Source: Microbacterium sp. MYb54 (GTDB taxonomy: Bacteria; Actinomycetota; Actinomycetes; Actinomycetales; Microbacteriaceae). From it: a stretch of 64,000 nucleotides of DNA. The stretch's first letter is position 1. Every line of letters starts with the position of its first letter. The notes beneath the pieces were generated by a model, which was not told the DNA's origin, did not search any database, and saw nothing but the letters and a program-made list of their open reading frames with translations. Positions 8,170-17,209 of this stretch are shown in pieces. The stretch spans positions 62,001 through 126,000 of the forward strand of contig NZ_PCPA01000008.1 in assembly GCF_002979515.1 (NCBI RefSeq), written 5' to 3'. A program made the position numbers and the translations under genes.

Positions 8170-8802
8170 ATGACGGGAACAGGGATCACGATGGACAACT
8201 CCGGCTTCGAAGAGCTCTTCGGCGGCACACGCTTGATGGCGATCCTGCGCGGCATGGGGGCGGAGCGGAGTCTCGCGGTGTCGACCACCGCGTGGGACCT
8301 CGGGATCGACGTCGTCGAACTCCCCATCCAGACCGCGGCCGACGTCGAGGCGCTGCGCGTGGTCGCCGCCGCCGGACGCGAGCGCGGCAAGGTCGTCGGC
8401 GCCGGCACCGTCGTGTCGGTCGAGCATGTCGCGCAGGCGGTCTCCGCCGGCGCCTCGTTCACGGTCAGCCCCGGTCTCGACCTCGACGTCGTGCGTGCCT
8501 CGCACGAGGCCGGGCTGCTCAGCCTCCCCGGCGTCGCCACGGCGAGCGAGGTGCAGTCCGCCCTGACGGCAGGACTCACCTGGCTCAAGGCCTTCCCCGC
8601 CTCGGTGCTCGGTCCGCAGTGGCTCACGGCGATGAACGGTCCCTTCCCTCAGGCACGATTCGTGACGACGGGCGGCATGAACGCGGCCAATGCGGGCGAA
8701 TACCTCGACGCCGGCGCCCACGTGGTCGCCGTCGGCTCGGCACTCGAGGACCCCGCTCAGTTGCCGCAGCTCGCCGCGATTCTCGGCGCACCTCGGCCAT
8801 GA
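8170..8802 (+). CDS. KDPG/KHG-aldolase family protein
   Basis: A 210-residue class I aldolase of the Eda family. The Schiff-base lysine is K140 (TWLK140AFPAS), with the conserved E50 (VVELPIQT), T80 (GAGT) and P101 (SPGLD). The place of the E. coli Eda substrate arginine (R49, motif EVTLRT) is Gln54 here, so the substrate may not be KDPG. A second in-frame start, ATG 8191, has a better ribosome site (AGGG at 8181-8184) and would give 203 residues. The start region carries a short duplication (GAACACGATGACGG). It follows the regulator gene directly and overlaps the rhodanese gene by 4 bases. Confidence 0.8.
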   Translation: MTGTGITMDNSGFEELFGGTRLMAILRGMGAERSLAVSTTAWDLGIDVVELPIQTAADVEALRVVAAAGRERGKVVGAGTVVSVEHVAQAVSAGASFTVSPGLDLDVVRASHEAGLLSLPGVATASEVQSALTAGLTWLKAFPASVLGPQWLTAMNGPFPQARFVTTGGMNAANAGEYLDAGAHVVAVGSALEDPAQLPQLAAILGAPRP

Positions 8803-9206
8803 ACCGTCTCGGTGCGCGGCTCGCGTACGTCGACGCGCGCCTGGACTACGAGATCGACGCGGTCGCCGCGCACGAGGCCGTGGCAGCGAGCGAGGCGGTG
8901 CTGGTCGACACGCGGCGCCTGGAGTCCTGGCAGCGCGGCCACATCGCCGGTGCACGGCATCTACCCAAGACCGAGGTCGCATCCGGACTCGAGACGCTCC
9001 CCCGCGACCGCACGCTCATCGTCTACGGCTGGGGTCCGGGGTGCAACGGCGCGACGTCGACCGCGCGCGTGCTGCTCGCCGCCGGCCTCGATGTGCGCGA
9101 GCTGCTCGGCGGGTACGAATACTGGGTCCGCAACGGGTTCGAGGTCGAGTCGGCCGGAGTCGTGTCCCGCCAGCAGCCCGACCCTCTGGTGACCGCCGAG
9201 ACCTGA
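8799..9206 (+). CDS. rhodanese-like domain protein
   Basis: A 135-residue single rhodanese domain with the catalytic cysteine C82 in GPGC82NGATSTA and the conserved LLGGYEYW near the C-terminus. It would carry sulfur as a persulfide, or act as a small sulfurtransferase. ATG 8799 overlaps the aldolase stop (ATGA). Its link to D-amino-acid use is not obvious; sulfur-containing D-amino acids such as D-cysteine would explain it, but that is inference. Confidence 0.85.
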   Translation: MNRLGARLAYVDARLDYEIDAVAAHEAVAASEAVLVDTRRLESWQRGHIAGARHLPKTEVASGLETLPRDRTLIVYGWGPGCNGATSTARVLLAAGLDVRELLGGYEYWVRNGFEVESAGVVSRQQPDPLVTAET

Positions 9207-9234
9207 GACTGCCGCGCGGGTGGCCAGGCGTGGG

Positions 9235-9301
9235 GCGGAGTTCTCCGCGTCGGGAGGAGCCTCGAGCTCGAGATCTCCTCCCGACGCGAGATCTCCTCCC
9301 G
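9235..9301. terminator. palindrome between converging genes (family A repeat)
   Basis: Perfect 14-bp arms CGCGTCGGGAGGAG (9246-9259) and its complement (9275-9288) around a 15-base loop, with the half-repeat CGAGATCTCCTCCCG duplicated at 9287-9301. Upstream GGGCGGAGTTCTCCG matches the element at 2571-2645. It lies between the rhodanese gene and the convergent exporter permease, so it can end both transcripts. Confidence 0.65.
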
Positions 9302-9309
9302 CCGCGCGC

Positions 9310-10514
9310 TCAGACCGTGCGCAACGCCGCCGTGGGCGACAGCCGCGCGGCGCTGATCGCCGGATACAGCCCCGCGATCACGCCGACCACGAGCGCCACG
9401 ACCGGGCCCCCGACGAGCACCACGAGGGGTATCGTCGCCGCCTGATCCTGGATGCCGGCGTAGACGTACACCCCCGCCGCACCGAGCAGCAGCCCGGCCA
9501 GGCCCCCCAGGCCGCCGAGCACGATCGCCTCCGCCACGAACTGACCCGCGATCTGCCCCGAACGCGCACCGAGCGCTCTTCGGAGTCCGATCTCGCCGCG
9601 CCGCTCCAGCACCGCCACCACCATGGTGTTCGCGATGCCGATCCCTCCGACCAGCAGAGCGATCGCCGCGAGTCCGACCGCGAGGCCGGACAGCGAGTCA
9701 TCCGCAGTGTCCCGCGCCCCGGCGAGGTCGCCGAGTCCGGTCACCTGCACATACGGGGACGACGGATTCGCCGCACGGGCGATCGCATCACGGACCTTCT
9801 CGCCCGTGCCCCCGTCGGTCATGCGCACGTAGATCGAGGCGATCGTGTCATCGCCCTTCGCCGACACGTGCTCGGCCGCCCAGTGGTCGCCGAGGAACGC
9901 ACTCGCGTCGATGGACTCGGCGAGTCCCGCCGAATCGAGGATGCCGATCACGGTGTACCACTGCTCGCCGATCCAGACGCGCACCCCCGGTTCCGTGATG
10001 CCCATCCGCGCGGCCGCCGCCGACCCGAGCACGGTCACCGGCAGCGAGCGGTCGGTCTCGTCGAACCATGACCCCTTCGCGACCGACCCCTCGACCGAAG
10101 CCAGGAAGTCGGGGCTCGCCGCGTAGGCGGTCAATCCGTTGCCCTGACTCTTCGGCATCAGGTCGTTGCGGTACACCCCGGTCTCGTCCGGCACCTTCTC
10201 CAGCACCCCGACCTGCTCGACCCCCTTCACCCGCTCGATCATGCCCGCGGCCGTCTCGGGCAGCGCGACCGGCTTGTTGTCAGGCCCGTAACCCGGCTCT
10301 ACGACGATCATGTTCGCCCCGAGCGCGTCGAGCTTGGCCAACAGCTCCGCCTGGTTCGAGGCGGCGATGCCGGTGATCGCGGTGAGCGCTGCGATGCCGA
10401 CCGCGACGCCGAGCGCCGACAGGGCCGTGCGCATCTTGCGGCTGCGCGGGCCGATGAGTGCCGTGCGGATGCTGTCCGCGACACTGAGCCGCGGCATCCG
10501 CTCGCCTCTGCGCC

Positions 10515-10518
<4 letters not shown>
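9310..10518 (-). CDS. MacB/FtsX-type ABC exporter permease
   Basis: A 402-residue MacB-like permease with one membrane helix near the N-terminus (about 35-55), a large extracytoplasmic MacB core domain (about 60-260) and three C-terminal helices with the FtsX domain. The coupling segment RRGEIGLRRALGA is present. The start overlaps the ATPase stop (ATGA at 10515-10518); a second ATG seven codons in would also fit. Works with the ATPase and the adaptor upstream as a tripartite-like efflux pump of Gram-positive bacteria. Confidence 0.9.
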
Positions 10519-11221
<703 letters not shown>

Positions 11222-11225
<4 letters not shown>

Positions 11226-12277
11226 TGCGCCACCACCACGGCATCGCCGGCAGCGAGGTCGCCGCCCGTGACCTGCACCTTGGTGTCGGCGATCAGTCCG
11301 ACCTCCACCGCCACGCGTTCGATCTTGCCGCCCTTGCGGAGCACGTCGACCGCGTAGCCGCCGTCGGTCGTCGCCACGAGGGCGGTCACCGGCACGACCA
11401 GCGCGTCCTTCACCTCCGAGGTGGCGAACACGACCTTGACCGCACGCAATCCGATGCCCTCGGCGACAGCTGGATCGTCGAACTCGACGTTCGCGGTCGC
11501 AGGAGTGGTCTCGCCCTCCTTCTCGGTCGGCTGACCGCCGGGGTCGACGGCGGTCACCGTCGCCGGCACCTCCGTGCCGTCGGGAAGGATCACCGTCACC
11601 CGGGTCGCGGGCAGGATCTCGCGCGCCTGCGCATCGGTGAGCTTGGCGACGACCCGCAGGGTGGTGCTCGTGTAGGTCAGCGGACTCGTGCCGGCCGGGT
11701 CGCCCAGTTGCGCCTTGACCGACTCGACCCGCACCGACGCCGCGGTGATCGCGACGACGTCGCCCAGCTTCACGACGCCGTCCTTCGTCACCCCGAGCGA
11801 CTTCTGCCAGGCCTTGACGTTGGCCTCGGTGACCGCGGTGAACTCGTCGTCCACGGTCATGTTCTTGCCGAAGCCGAGGTCGGCGAGCGCCTGTTCCAGC
11901 TGTCGGACGTCGGGGCCGTTCTCGACGCCGAGCCCGAGGTCGCGCCAGAACGGCCGATCACCGCGCATGGCGATCACCGGCTTCCCGTCGACCTCGTAGA
12001 GCACCTGCCCCACGCCGATCACATCGCCCGCGGTCGGCAGGCGCGTGATCGTTCCCCCGCGCCCGGGCAGAGCGATGGATGCCCCGTAGCTCAGATTGCC
12101 GTTCAGGCGCAGGTCGGAGGTCAGGGTGGTGAGCTCGGCCTTGGCGGTCACCGGCTTCTTGCTGTCGTCGGGAGACTCGGCGACCGAGCTCCACGGCTGC
12201 AGCACCGCCAGCGCCACCGCCGCGGCGATGAGCAGCACCCCGACCGGCAGCAGCACCTTGGTCAGTCGGCGGCTCAT
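11222..12277 (-). CDS. efflux adaptor with peptidoglycan-binding domain
   Basis: A 351-residue membrane-anchored protein: one N-terminal membrane helix (LLPVGVLLIAAAVALAVL), a biotinyl-lipoyl/HlyD-like core, and an inserted peptidoglycan_binding_1 helical domain (about 105-160, VRQLEQALADLGF and AVKAWQKS-like segments). This architecture is usual for the partner of MacB-type exporters in actinobacteria. Overlaps by 4 bases with both the lipoprotein and ATPase genes. Confidence 0.85.
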
Positions 12278-13038
12278 TCGTCGCCTCCGGACGGCATCAC
12301 GGTGGCCGCGCTGAAGCCACCCTCGAAGAACTCGCCGATCAGGGCGAAGAAGTCGAAGTCGACGGATTCGACACTCTCCGGCGAGAACATCGGAGGCATG
12401 TCGCCCGCGGTGTCGGCACAGGCCTCGAACAGCGTGCGGGCCTCGTCTTCGGTGATGCCCTTGGGCAGTGTGAGCATGCCGTCAGTGTCGGGGTCGGCGA
12501 AGTCCGCGAAGCCGTTGTCCCTGGCGCACGAGGCGAACGCGAGTCCCGCCTCGATGATCTCCTCGGGCGAGATCATCTGCGTCTGCGCCCCCTCCTTCAT
12601 CGAGATGTCGGGCTCCGGCTGCGTGAATTCGGGAACCTTCTCCTCACACGTCTCCCAGGCCGCGCGCTGGCCGCCTTCCTCCGGGTAGCCGGATGCCGCG
12701 GTCGAGGCGAGCCACGAGCCGTCCTCATCCGAGAGGAACATCGTCATCGGCATCTCCTCGCCTTCACCGGCGCTGAGCGAGGCCGAGCTGTCGCTGAGCG
12801 TGCCCATGCCCCCTTCGCCCCCGACATCGGGCATCAGCAGACCGACCTGGCCGCCTTCGAGGATCTTCGCCGTCTGACCCTCACCGGTCAGACAGGTCAC
12901 GAACCGGGCGGCCGCCGCATCGTTGGCGCCGTCCTTGGCCTTGTCGTCGCCCGAGGGTGCACTGCAGGCGGAGAGCGCGAAGAGCGCGAAGACAGCGGGC
13001 ATCACCACCAGTGAACGGCGTGCTTTCGAGTCGAACAT
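12274..13038 (-). CDS. secreted lipoprotein of unknown function
   Basis: A 254-residue protein with a lipoprotein signal peptide (FALFALSAC25SAP). The mature part is acidic and rich in Met, Glu and Gly, with two cysteine-containing repeats of similar shape (RFVTCLTGEGQ and AFASCARDNGF), which suggests an internal duplication. ATG 13038 is chosen because it gives the lipobox and has AAAGGGAAAG upstream. First gene of the exporter operon, divergent from the two-component genes. It may be an envelope sensor or substrate-binding part (inference). Confidence 0.75.
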   Translation of the reverse strand: MFDSKARRSLVVMPAVFALFALSACSAPSGDDKAKDGANDAAAARFVTCLTGEGQTAKILEGGQVGLLMPDVGGEGGMGTLSDSSASLSAGEGEEMPMTMFLSDEDGSWLASTAASGYPEEGGQRAAWETCEEKVPEFTQPEPDISMKEGAQTQMISPEEIIEAGLAFASCARDNGFADFADPDTDGMLTLPKGITEDEARTLFEACADTAGDMPPMFSPESVESVDFDFFALIGEFFEGGFSAATVMPSGGDE

Positions 13039-13124
13039 GACTTTCCCTTTCTCGCGGTCGCAGCTCGTCCACGACGTGCAGTCAGTTCTACGGATGCGGT
13101 GGTTTGCTGTGGGTATGACGGCGC

Positions 13125-13142
13125 CTAACCGGAAACTAACCG
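13125..13142. promoter_or_regulatory. direct-repeat response-regulator box
   Basis: Two CTAACCG copies at 13125-13131 and 13136-13142, 11 bases apart (one helical turn), between the lipoprotein and response regulator genes. Head-to-tail repeats at this spacing are what OmpR-family regulators bind. Confidence 0.6.
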
Positions 13143-13174
13143 CGCAGCGCGCACCCTCGGAGACGGGAGGTGCC

Positions 13175-13840
13175 ATGCGACTGCTGCTGGTGGAAGACGA
13201 GGCCGACCTGGCCGACACGCTCGCCGACGGTCTGCGCCGCGAGGGTTACCTCGTGGATGTCGCCCGCGACGGCGCGAGCGCTCTGACCGCGGCCGCGTCG
13301 AACGATGTCGACGTGATCGTGCTCGACCGCGACCTGCCCGTGCTGAGCGGCGACGCCGTGTGCCGCACCCTGATCGCGCAGGAGTATCCGGCGCGCATCC
13401 TGATGCTCACGGCGGCCGGCACCCTCAACGATCGCGTCGAGGGCCTCGATCTCGGCGCCGACGACTATCTCGCCAAGCCGTTCGCCTACGTCGAGCTGCT
13501 CGCGCGCCTGCGCGCCCTCGGCCGCCGCGGACAGTCCACCCGGGCGAATGCGGTCCTGGAACACGCGGGTGTGCGTGTCGACATCGTGCGGCGCATCGTG
13601 GAACGGGACGGCACGCCGATCCGGCTCACGCTCAAGGAGTTCGGGGTGCTCGAGACGCTGCTCGCCGCGGAGGGCGGCTACGTCAGCGCCGACGACCTGC
13701 TCGACGAGGTGTGGGATGAGCCTCTCGAACGCACACGTGGCGTGGTCAAGATCGTGGTGCACACGCTGCGCCGCAAACTCGGAGCACCCACGGTCATCCA
13801 GTCCGCGGCAGGACACGGCTATCGAGTGGGGGCGCCATGA
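13175..13840 (+). CDS. OmpR-family response regulator
   Basis: A 221-residue protein: receiver domain with acidic pocket VEDEAD, phospho-acceptor D51 (VIVLD51RDLP), K in LAKPF, and a C-terminal winged helix (about 125-221) ending HTLRRKLG...GHGYR. ATG 13175 has GGGAGG upstream. The next gene, a kinase, overlaps by 4 bases. It probably controls the divergent exporter operon through the repeats at 13125-13142. Confidence 0.93.
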   Translation: MRLLLVEDEADLADTLADGLRREGYLVDVARDGASALTAAASNDVDVIVLDRDLPVLSGDAVCRTLIAQEYPARILMLTAAGTLNDRVEGLDLGADDYLAKPFAYVELLARLRALGRRGQSTRANAVLEHAGVRVDIVRRIVERDGTPIRLTLKEFGVLETLLAAEGGYVSADDLLDEVWDEPLERTRGVVKIVVHTLRRKLGAPTVIQSAAGHGYRVGAP

Positions 13841-15123
13841 GACGCATGAGTTTTCGCACCCGGCTGGTGATCATCATCGCCGGAGTGTTCATCGCCGCGG
13901 GTGCAGCACTGTTGACGGTGCAGTACCTGGTGGTGCAGTCGCTGTTCGCCTCGGCCATCAACACGACCGCAGCGACCTGCGTGCCGTCGCTGTCGGTGAC
14001 GCAGGTCGCCCCGGGGACGCCCGCAACGGACGGGACCGACATCAGCGGGGTCGCACCGCTCACTGACGGCAGCGGCCTGCTGTACGGGACCAGCAGCACC
14101 GGCTGCGCGTACTTCGCCGAGACCGCCGACGCGGCCGACTTCCAGGTGGCCACGCCCATGCAGACCGTGGCGATCGACGCCGTCGAGGGAGCGGTGCTGC
14201 AGCAGTCGACGTTCCTCGCAGACGAGGTCGGCAGCGGTCTGCTGCTGTGGTCGATCGTGGTGCTCGTGGCCTTCACGGGGGTCGCCGCCGCGATCGCGTT
14301 CTGGCTTGCCCGGCGATCCCTCGACCGCATCGGAGAGGTCACGGCCGCGGCGCGCGACATCTCGGAACGCGACCTCGGACGCCGTCTCGACCTGCCCGGC
14401 CCCGACGATGAGATCAAGGAGCTGGGCGACACGATCGACGGGATGCTCGACCGGCTGCAGTCGGCTTTCACCGCGCAGGACCGCTTCGTGGCTAACGCCT
14501 CACACGAACTGCGCACCCCGCTGACGACCACCCGCACGGCCCTGGAGATCCCCCTCGAACAGGGTGCGGTGCCCGTGGATCTACAGGCCAACATGCAGCG
14601 CGCGCTGCGGGCCACCGAACAGAGCGAGCGGCTCATCACGGCGCTGCTCGCCCTCGCCCGCGCGCGCACCGGGCTGGACGAGGTCGAACCGGTCGAGCTC
14701 AGCGAGCTCATCGAGGATCAGGTCGAAGAGCTCGACGCCCAGGAGATCGCGGTGCACACGAATCTCCGCGAGCTCACGGTCGAGGGCGACACGGTGCTGC
14801 TGGCCAGGGCCGTGCGCAACCTGCTCGAGAACGGCATCCGCCACAACGCGCCGGGCGGCGAGCTCTGGGTGCGGTGCCGACGTGAGCGCGGACGCGCCAT
14901 CATCGAGGTCGAGAACACCGGCGCCACGATCTCCCCGGCCACCGTGGAACTGCTCACCGAACCGTTCTACCGCGGCGACGCGAGTCGCACATCCACCGGC
15001 CCTGACGGCACGGGTCTCGGGCTCGCGATCGTGCAGAGCATCGCGAAGACCCACGGCGGCGAGGTGCGGCTGCGGGCCCGCAAGGGTGGCGGCCTGATCG
15101 CCGCGATCGTCCTGCCGCTCTGA
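13837..15123 (+). CDS. sensor histidine kinase
   Basis: A 428-residue membrane kinase: helix 1 (about 8-30), an extracytoplasmic sensor of roughly 100 residues with three cysteines, helix 2 (about 130-155), a HAMP linker, the phosphorylated H223 in NASH223ELRTPL, and an ATPase domain with N box RNLLENGIRHN and G box GTGLGLAI. Forms a pair with the regulator upstream. Likely senses an envelope-active compound handled by the adjacent exporter. Confidence 0.92.
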   Translation: MRRMSFRTRLVIIIAGVFIAAGAALLTVQYLVVQSLFASAINTTAATCVPSLSVTQVAPGTPATDGTDISGVAPLTDGSGLLYGTSSTGCAYFAETADAADFQVATPMQTVAIDAVEGAVLQQSTFLADEVGSGLLLWSIVVLVAFTGVAAAIAFWLARRSLDRIGEVTAAARDISERDLGRRLDLPGPDDEIKELGDTIDGMLDRLQSAFTAQDRFVANASHELRTPLTTTRTALEIPLEQGAVPVDLQANMQRALRATEQSERLITALLALARARTGLDEVEPVELSELIEDQVEELDAQEIAVHTNLRELTVEGDTVLLARAVRNLLENGIRHNAPGGELWVRCRRERGRAIIEVENTGATISPATVELLTEPFYRGDASRTSTGPDGTGLGLAIVQSIAKTHGGEVRLRARKGGGLIAAIVLPL

Positions 15124-15152
15124 CCGCGGCGCTTCCAGCCCCGAACGCAGAA

Positions 15153-15214
15153 GCTCCGGTCGCACTTGCTGCCGCCCCGGCGGACCGGGGAGCGGCAGCA
15201 AGTGCGACCGGAGC
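15153..15214. terminator. long hairpin between kinase and betaine-binding genes
   Basis: Arms 15153-15180 and 15185-15214 are almost perfectly complementary (about 28 bp, one extra base on the right side) around a CGGA loop. The outer block is GCTCCGGTCGCACTTGCTGC. Convergent genes on both sides make a bidirectional terminator likely; the length suggests it may also belong to a dispersed palindrome family. Confidence 0.75.
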
Positions 15215-15246
15215 GAACCTCTGAGAGGTGTTAGCGGTGCGTCGGG

Positions 15247-16155
15247 TCAGCTGGTGACGGTCCAGTCGAACTGGTCGCCGTACTCCTTCAGCCATGCGTC
15301 GACGGCTTCTGCTTCCTTGCCCTCGCCGTACTCGTTGACCACGAGGTCTTCGAGTGCGCCGTACTGCTCGTCGTCGAGCTTGATCTTCTCGATCAGCTCA
15401 GCGGCCTCGGGGAACTCCTCGGCGAAGCCCTTGGTCCCCAGGAAGTGCAGTCCCTCGGCCTCGCCCATCGCGCCCTTGGGGTCTTCGAGGTCCTTCACGG
15501 GGAAGGCGTCGTTGGCCCAGAACGGACGCCACAGCGTGACGACGATGTCCTCCTGCTTGTCGGTCGCGGTCTTCAGCTCGGTGAGCATGGCCGCGGTCGA
15601 CGAGGTGACGAGCTCGTACTCGCTGTCGAGTCCGTACTCGGGCATCATCTTCTGGGTCTGGGCGGTGAGCCCTGCCCCCGGCTCGATGCCATAGATCTTG
15701 CCGTCGAACTCGGCACCCTTGCCCACGAGGTCCTCGATCGAGTTGAGCTCGGAGTACTCCGGCACCGCGAGGGTGAGCTTGGCGTTCTCGTAGTACTTGC
15801 CCAGGTCCTCGATGTCATCGCCGTACTTCTTCATGTACTCGGCGTGGGTGAGCTCGGGCCAGGCCGACGGGTACATGTCGACATCGCCCTGTGCGAGCCC
15901 GGTGTAGAGGGGACCGGCCTCGGTGAGCGTCTTCATCTCGACCGTGTAGCCGATCTTCTCGAGCTGGTCCTGCAGCAGGTACGCGGTGCTCAGGCCGTCG
16001 GTCCACGAGGGCAGGAAGCCCAGGGTGATCGTGCCCTTGTCGTCGGCGTTGCTGTCGCCGCCGCCCGTGCCGCCGGCACCGTCGCCGCTGCATCCCGCGA
16101 GGGTGAGCGAGGCGGCGATGCCCACTGCTGTGATTGCAAGAATCTTCTTCTTCAT
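15247..16155 (-). CDS. glycine betaine ABC importer, substrate-binding lipoprotein (OpuAC-like)
   Basis: A 302-residue OpuAC-domain protein with a lipobox (LTLAGC22SG). Segments FLPSWTDGLSTAYL and WPELTHAEYMKKYG match the ligand-binding parts of glycine betaine/proline betaine receptors. ATG 16155 is preferred over the longer frame because it yields the signal peptide. Last gene of the order ATPase, permease, receptor; 52 bases separate it from the permease. Confidence 0.88.
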   Translation of the reverse strand: MKKKILAITAVGIAASLTLAGCSGDGAGGTGGGDSNADDKGTITLGFLPSWTDGLSTAYLLQDQLEKIGYTVEMKTLTEAGPLYTGLAQGDVDMYPSAWPELTHAEYMKKYGDDIEDLGKYYENAKLTLAVPEYSELNSIEDLVGKGAEFDGKIYGIEPGAGLTAQTQKMMPEYGLDSEYELVTSSTAAMLTELKTATDKQEDIVVTLWRPFWANDAFPVKDLEDPKGAMGEAEGLHFLGTKGFAEEFPEAAELIEKIKLDDEQYGALEDLVVNEYGEGKEAEAVDAWLKEYGDQFDWTVTS

Positions 16156-16207
16156 GTGATTTCTCTCTCTCAGTTCCGTATGCGTGTTGTTCCGTAGGGG
16201 TGAAAGT

Positions 16208-17209
16208 TCAGTGCACTCCGCCACCGATGGGTGCCCGACGCGGCGACGCCTTGACGCGCTCTGCCTCGTTCGCGGCATCCTGCTGCTCGATGACCTCGGG
16301 GGCCGGGGCGGATGCTGCTCCGCCACCACCAGCGTGCGGTTTGCGGCGCCGCGCGATCATGCCGAGCAGCGACGAGCGGTTCTCGCCGGGTGCGCCGAGA
16401 GCTGCCGTGACGCGGTCGAGGAAGACGGCGATCAGCACGACGCCGAGACCGGCCTCGACACCCTTGGGGATGTTGATCGTCGAGATCGCCTCCACGACCA
16501 TCTTCCCGAGGCCGTCCGCGCCCGCCATTCCGGCGATGACCGCCATCGACAGGGCGAGCATGATGACCTGGTTGACGCCGGCCATGATGGTCGGCATCGC
16601 GAGCGGCAGCTGGATTCCTCGCAGGATCTGCCCGGGCTTGGCGCCGAACGCCTGTCCTGCCTCGACGGTCTCGGAATCGACACCACGGATGCCGAGCTCG
16701 GTCAGTCGCACACCAGGAGGCAGCGCGAAGATCACGGTCGCGACCAGGCCCGGCACCACGCCGATGCCGAAGAACACGATCGCCGGGATCAGGTAGACGA
16801 ACGCCGGCATGGTCTGCATGAAGTCGAGCACGGGCTTGAGCACCGCGCGCACGGTCGAGTTCCGTGCCGACCAGATGCCCAGAGGCACGGCGATCAGCAC
16901 CGCGATGATGGCAGCGACGAGCACGAGCGCGAGGGTCTGCATCGCAGGAACCCAGAGACCCATCCCGACGATCAGCCCGAACGACACGATGGTGCCGATC
17001 GCGAGCTGCCACGAGCGCACCACCCAGGCGATGAGCGCGGCGATCACGATGATGACCACGAAGCTCGGGGCGAGCAGGATGCTCGTGAGCCCGTCGACGA
17101 GGAAGCTCATGACGAACGAGATCACATCGAGCAGGCCGTCGAGGTTGTCCTTGATCCAGTCGACGACTGATTCGATCCAGGTTCCGATGGGAATGCGGAA
17201 ACCGTCCAT
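16208..17209 (-). CDS. glycine betaine ABC importer permease (OpuAB-like)
   Basis: A 333-residue permease with six to seven membrane helices and the EAA loop (EAGQAFGAKPGQILRGIQLPLA). ATG 17209 overlaps the ATPase stop by one base and has GAGGTG upstream. The C-terminal 60 residues are hydrophilic and low in complexity, a lineage extension. Pairs with the CBS-domain ATPase. Confidence 0.88.
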   Translation of the reverse strand: MDGFRIPIGTWIESVVDWIKDNLDGLLDVISFVMSFLVDGLTSILLAPSFVVIIVIAALIAWVVRSWQLAIGTIVSFGLIVGMGLWVPAMQTLALVLVAAIIAVLIAVPLGIWSARNSTVRAVLKPVLDFMQTMPAFVYLIPAIVFFGIGVVPGLVATVIFALPPGVRLTELGIRGVDSETVEAGQAFGAKPGQILRGIQLPLAMPTIMAGVNQVIMLALSMAVIAGMAGADGLGKMVVEAISTINIPKGVEAGLGVVLIAVFLDRVTAALGAPGENRSSLLGMIARRRKPHAGGGGAASAPAPEVIEQQDAANEAERVKASPRRAPIGGGVH

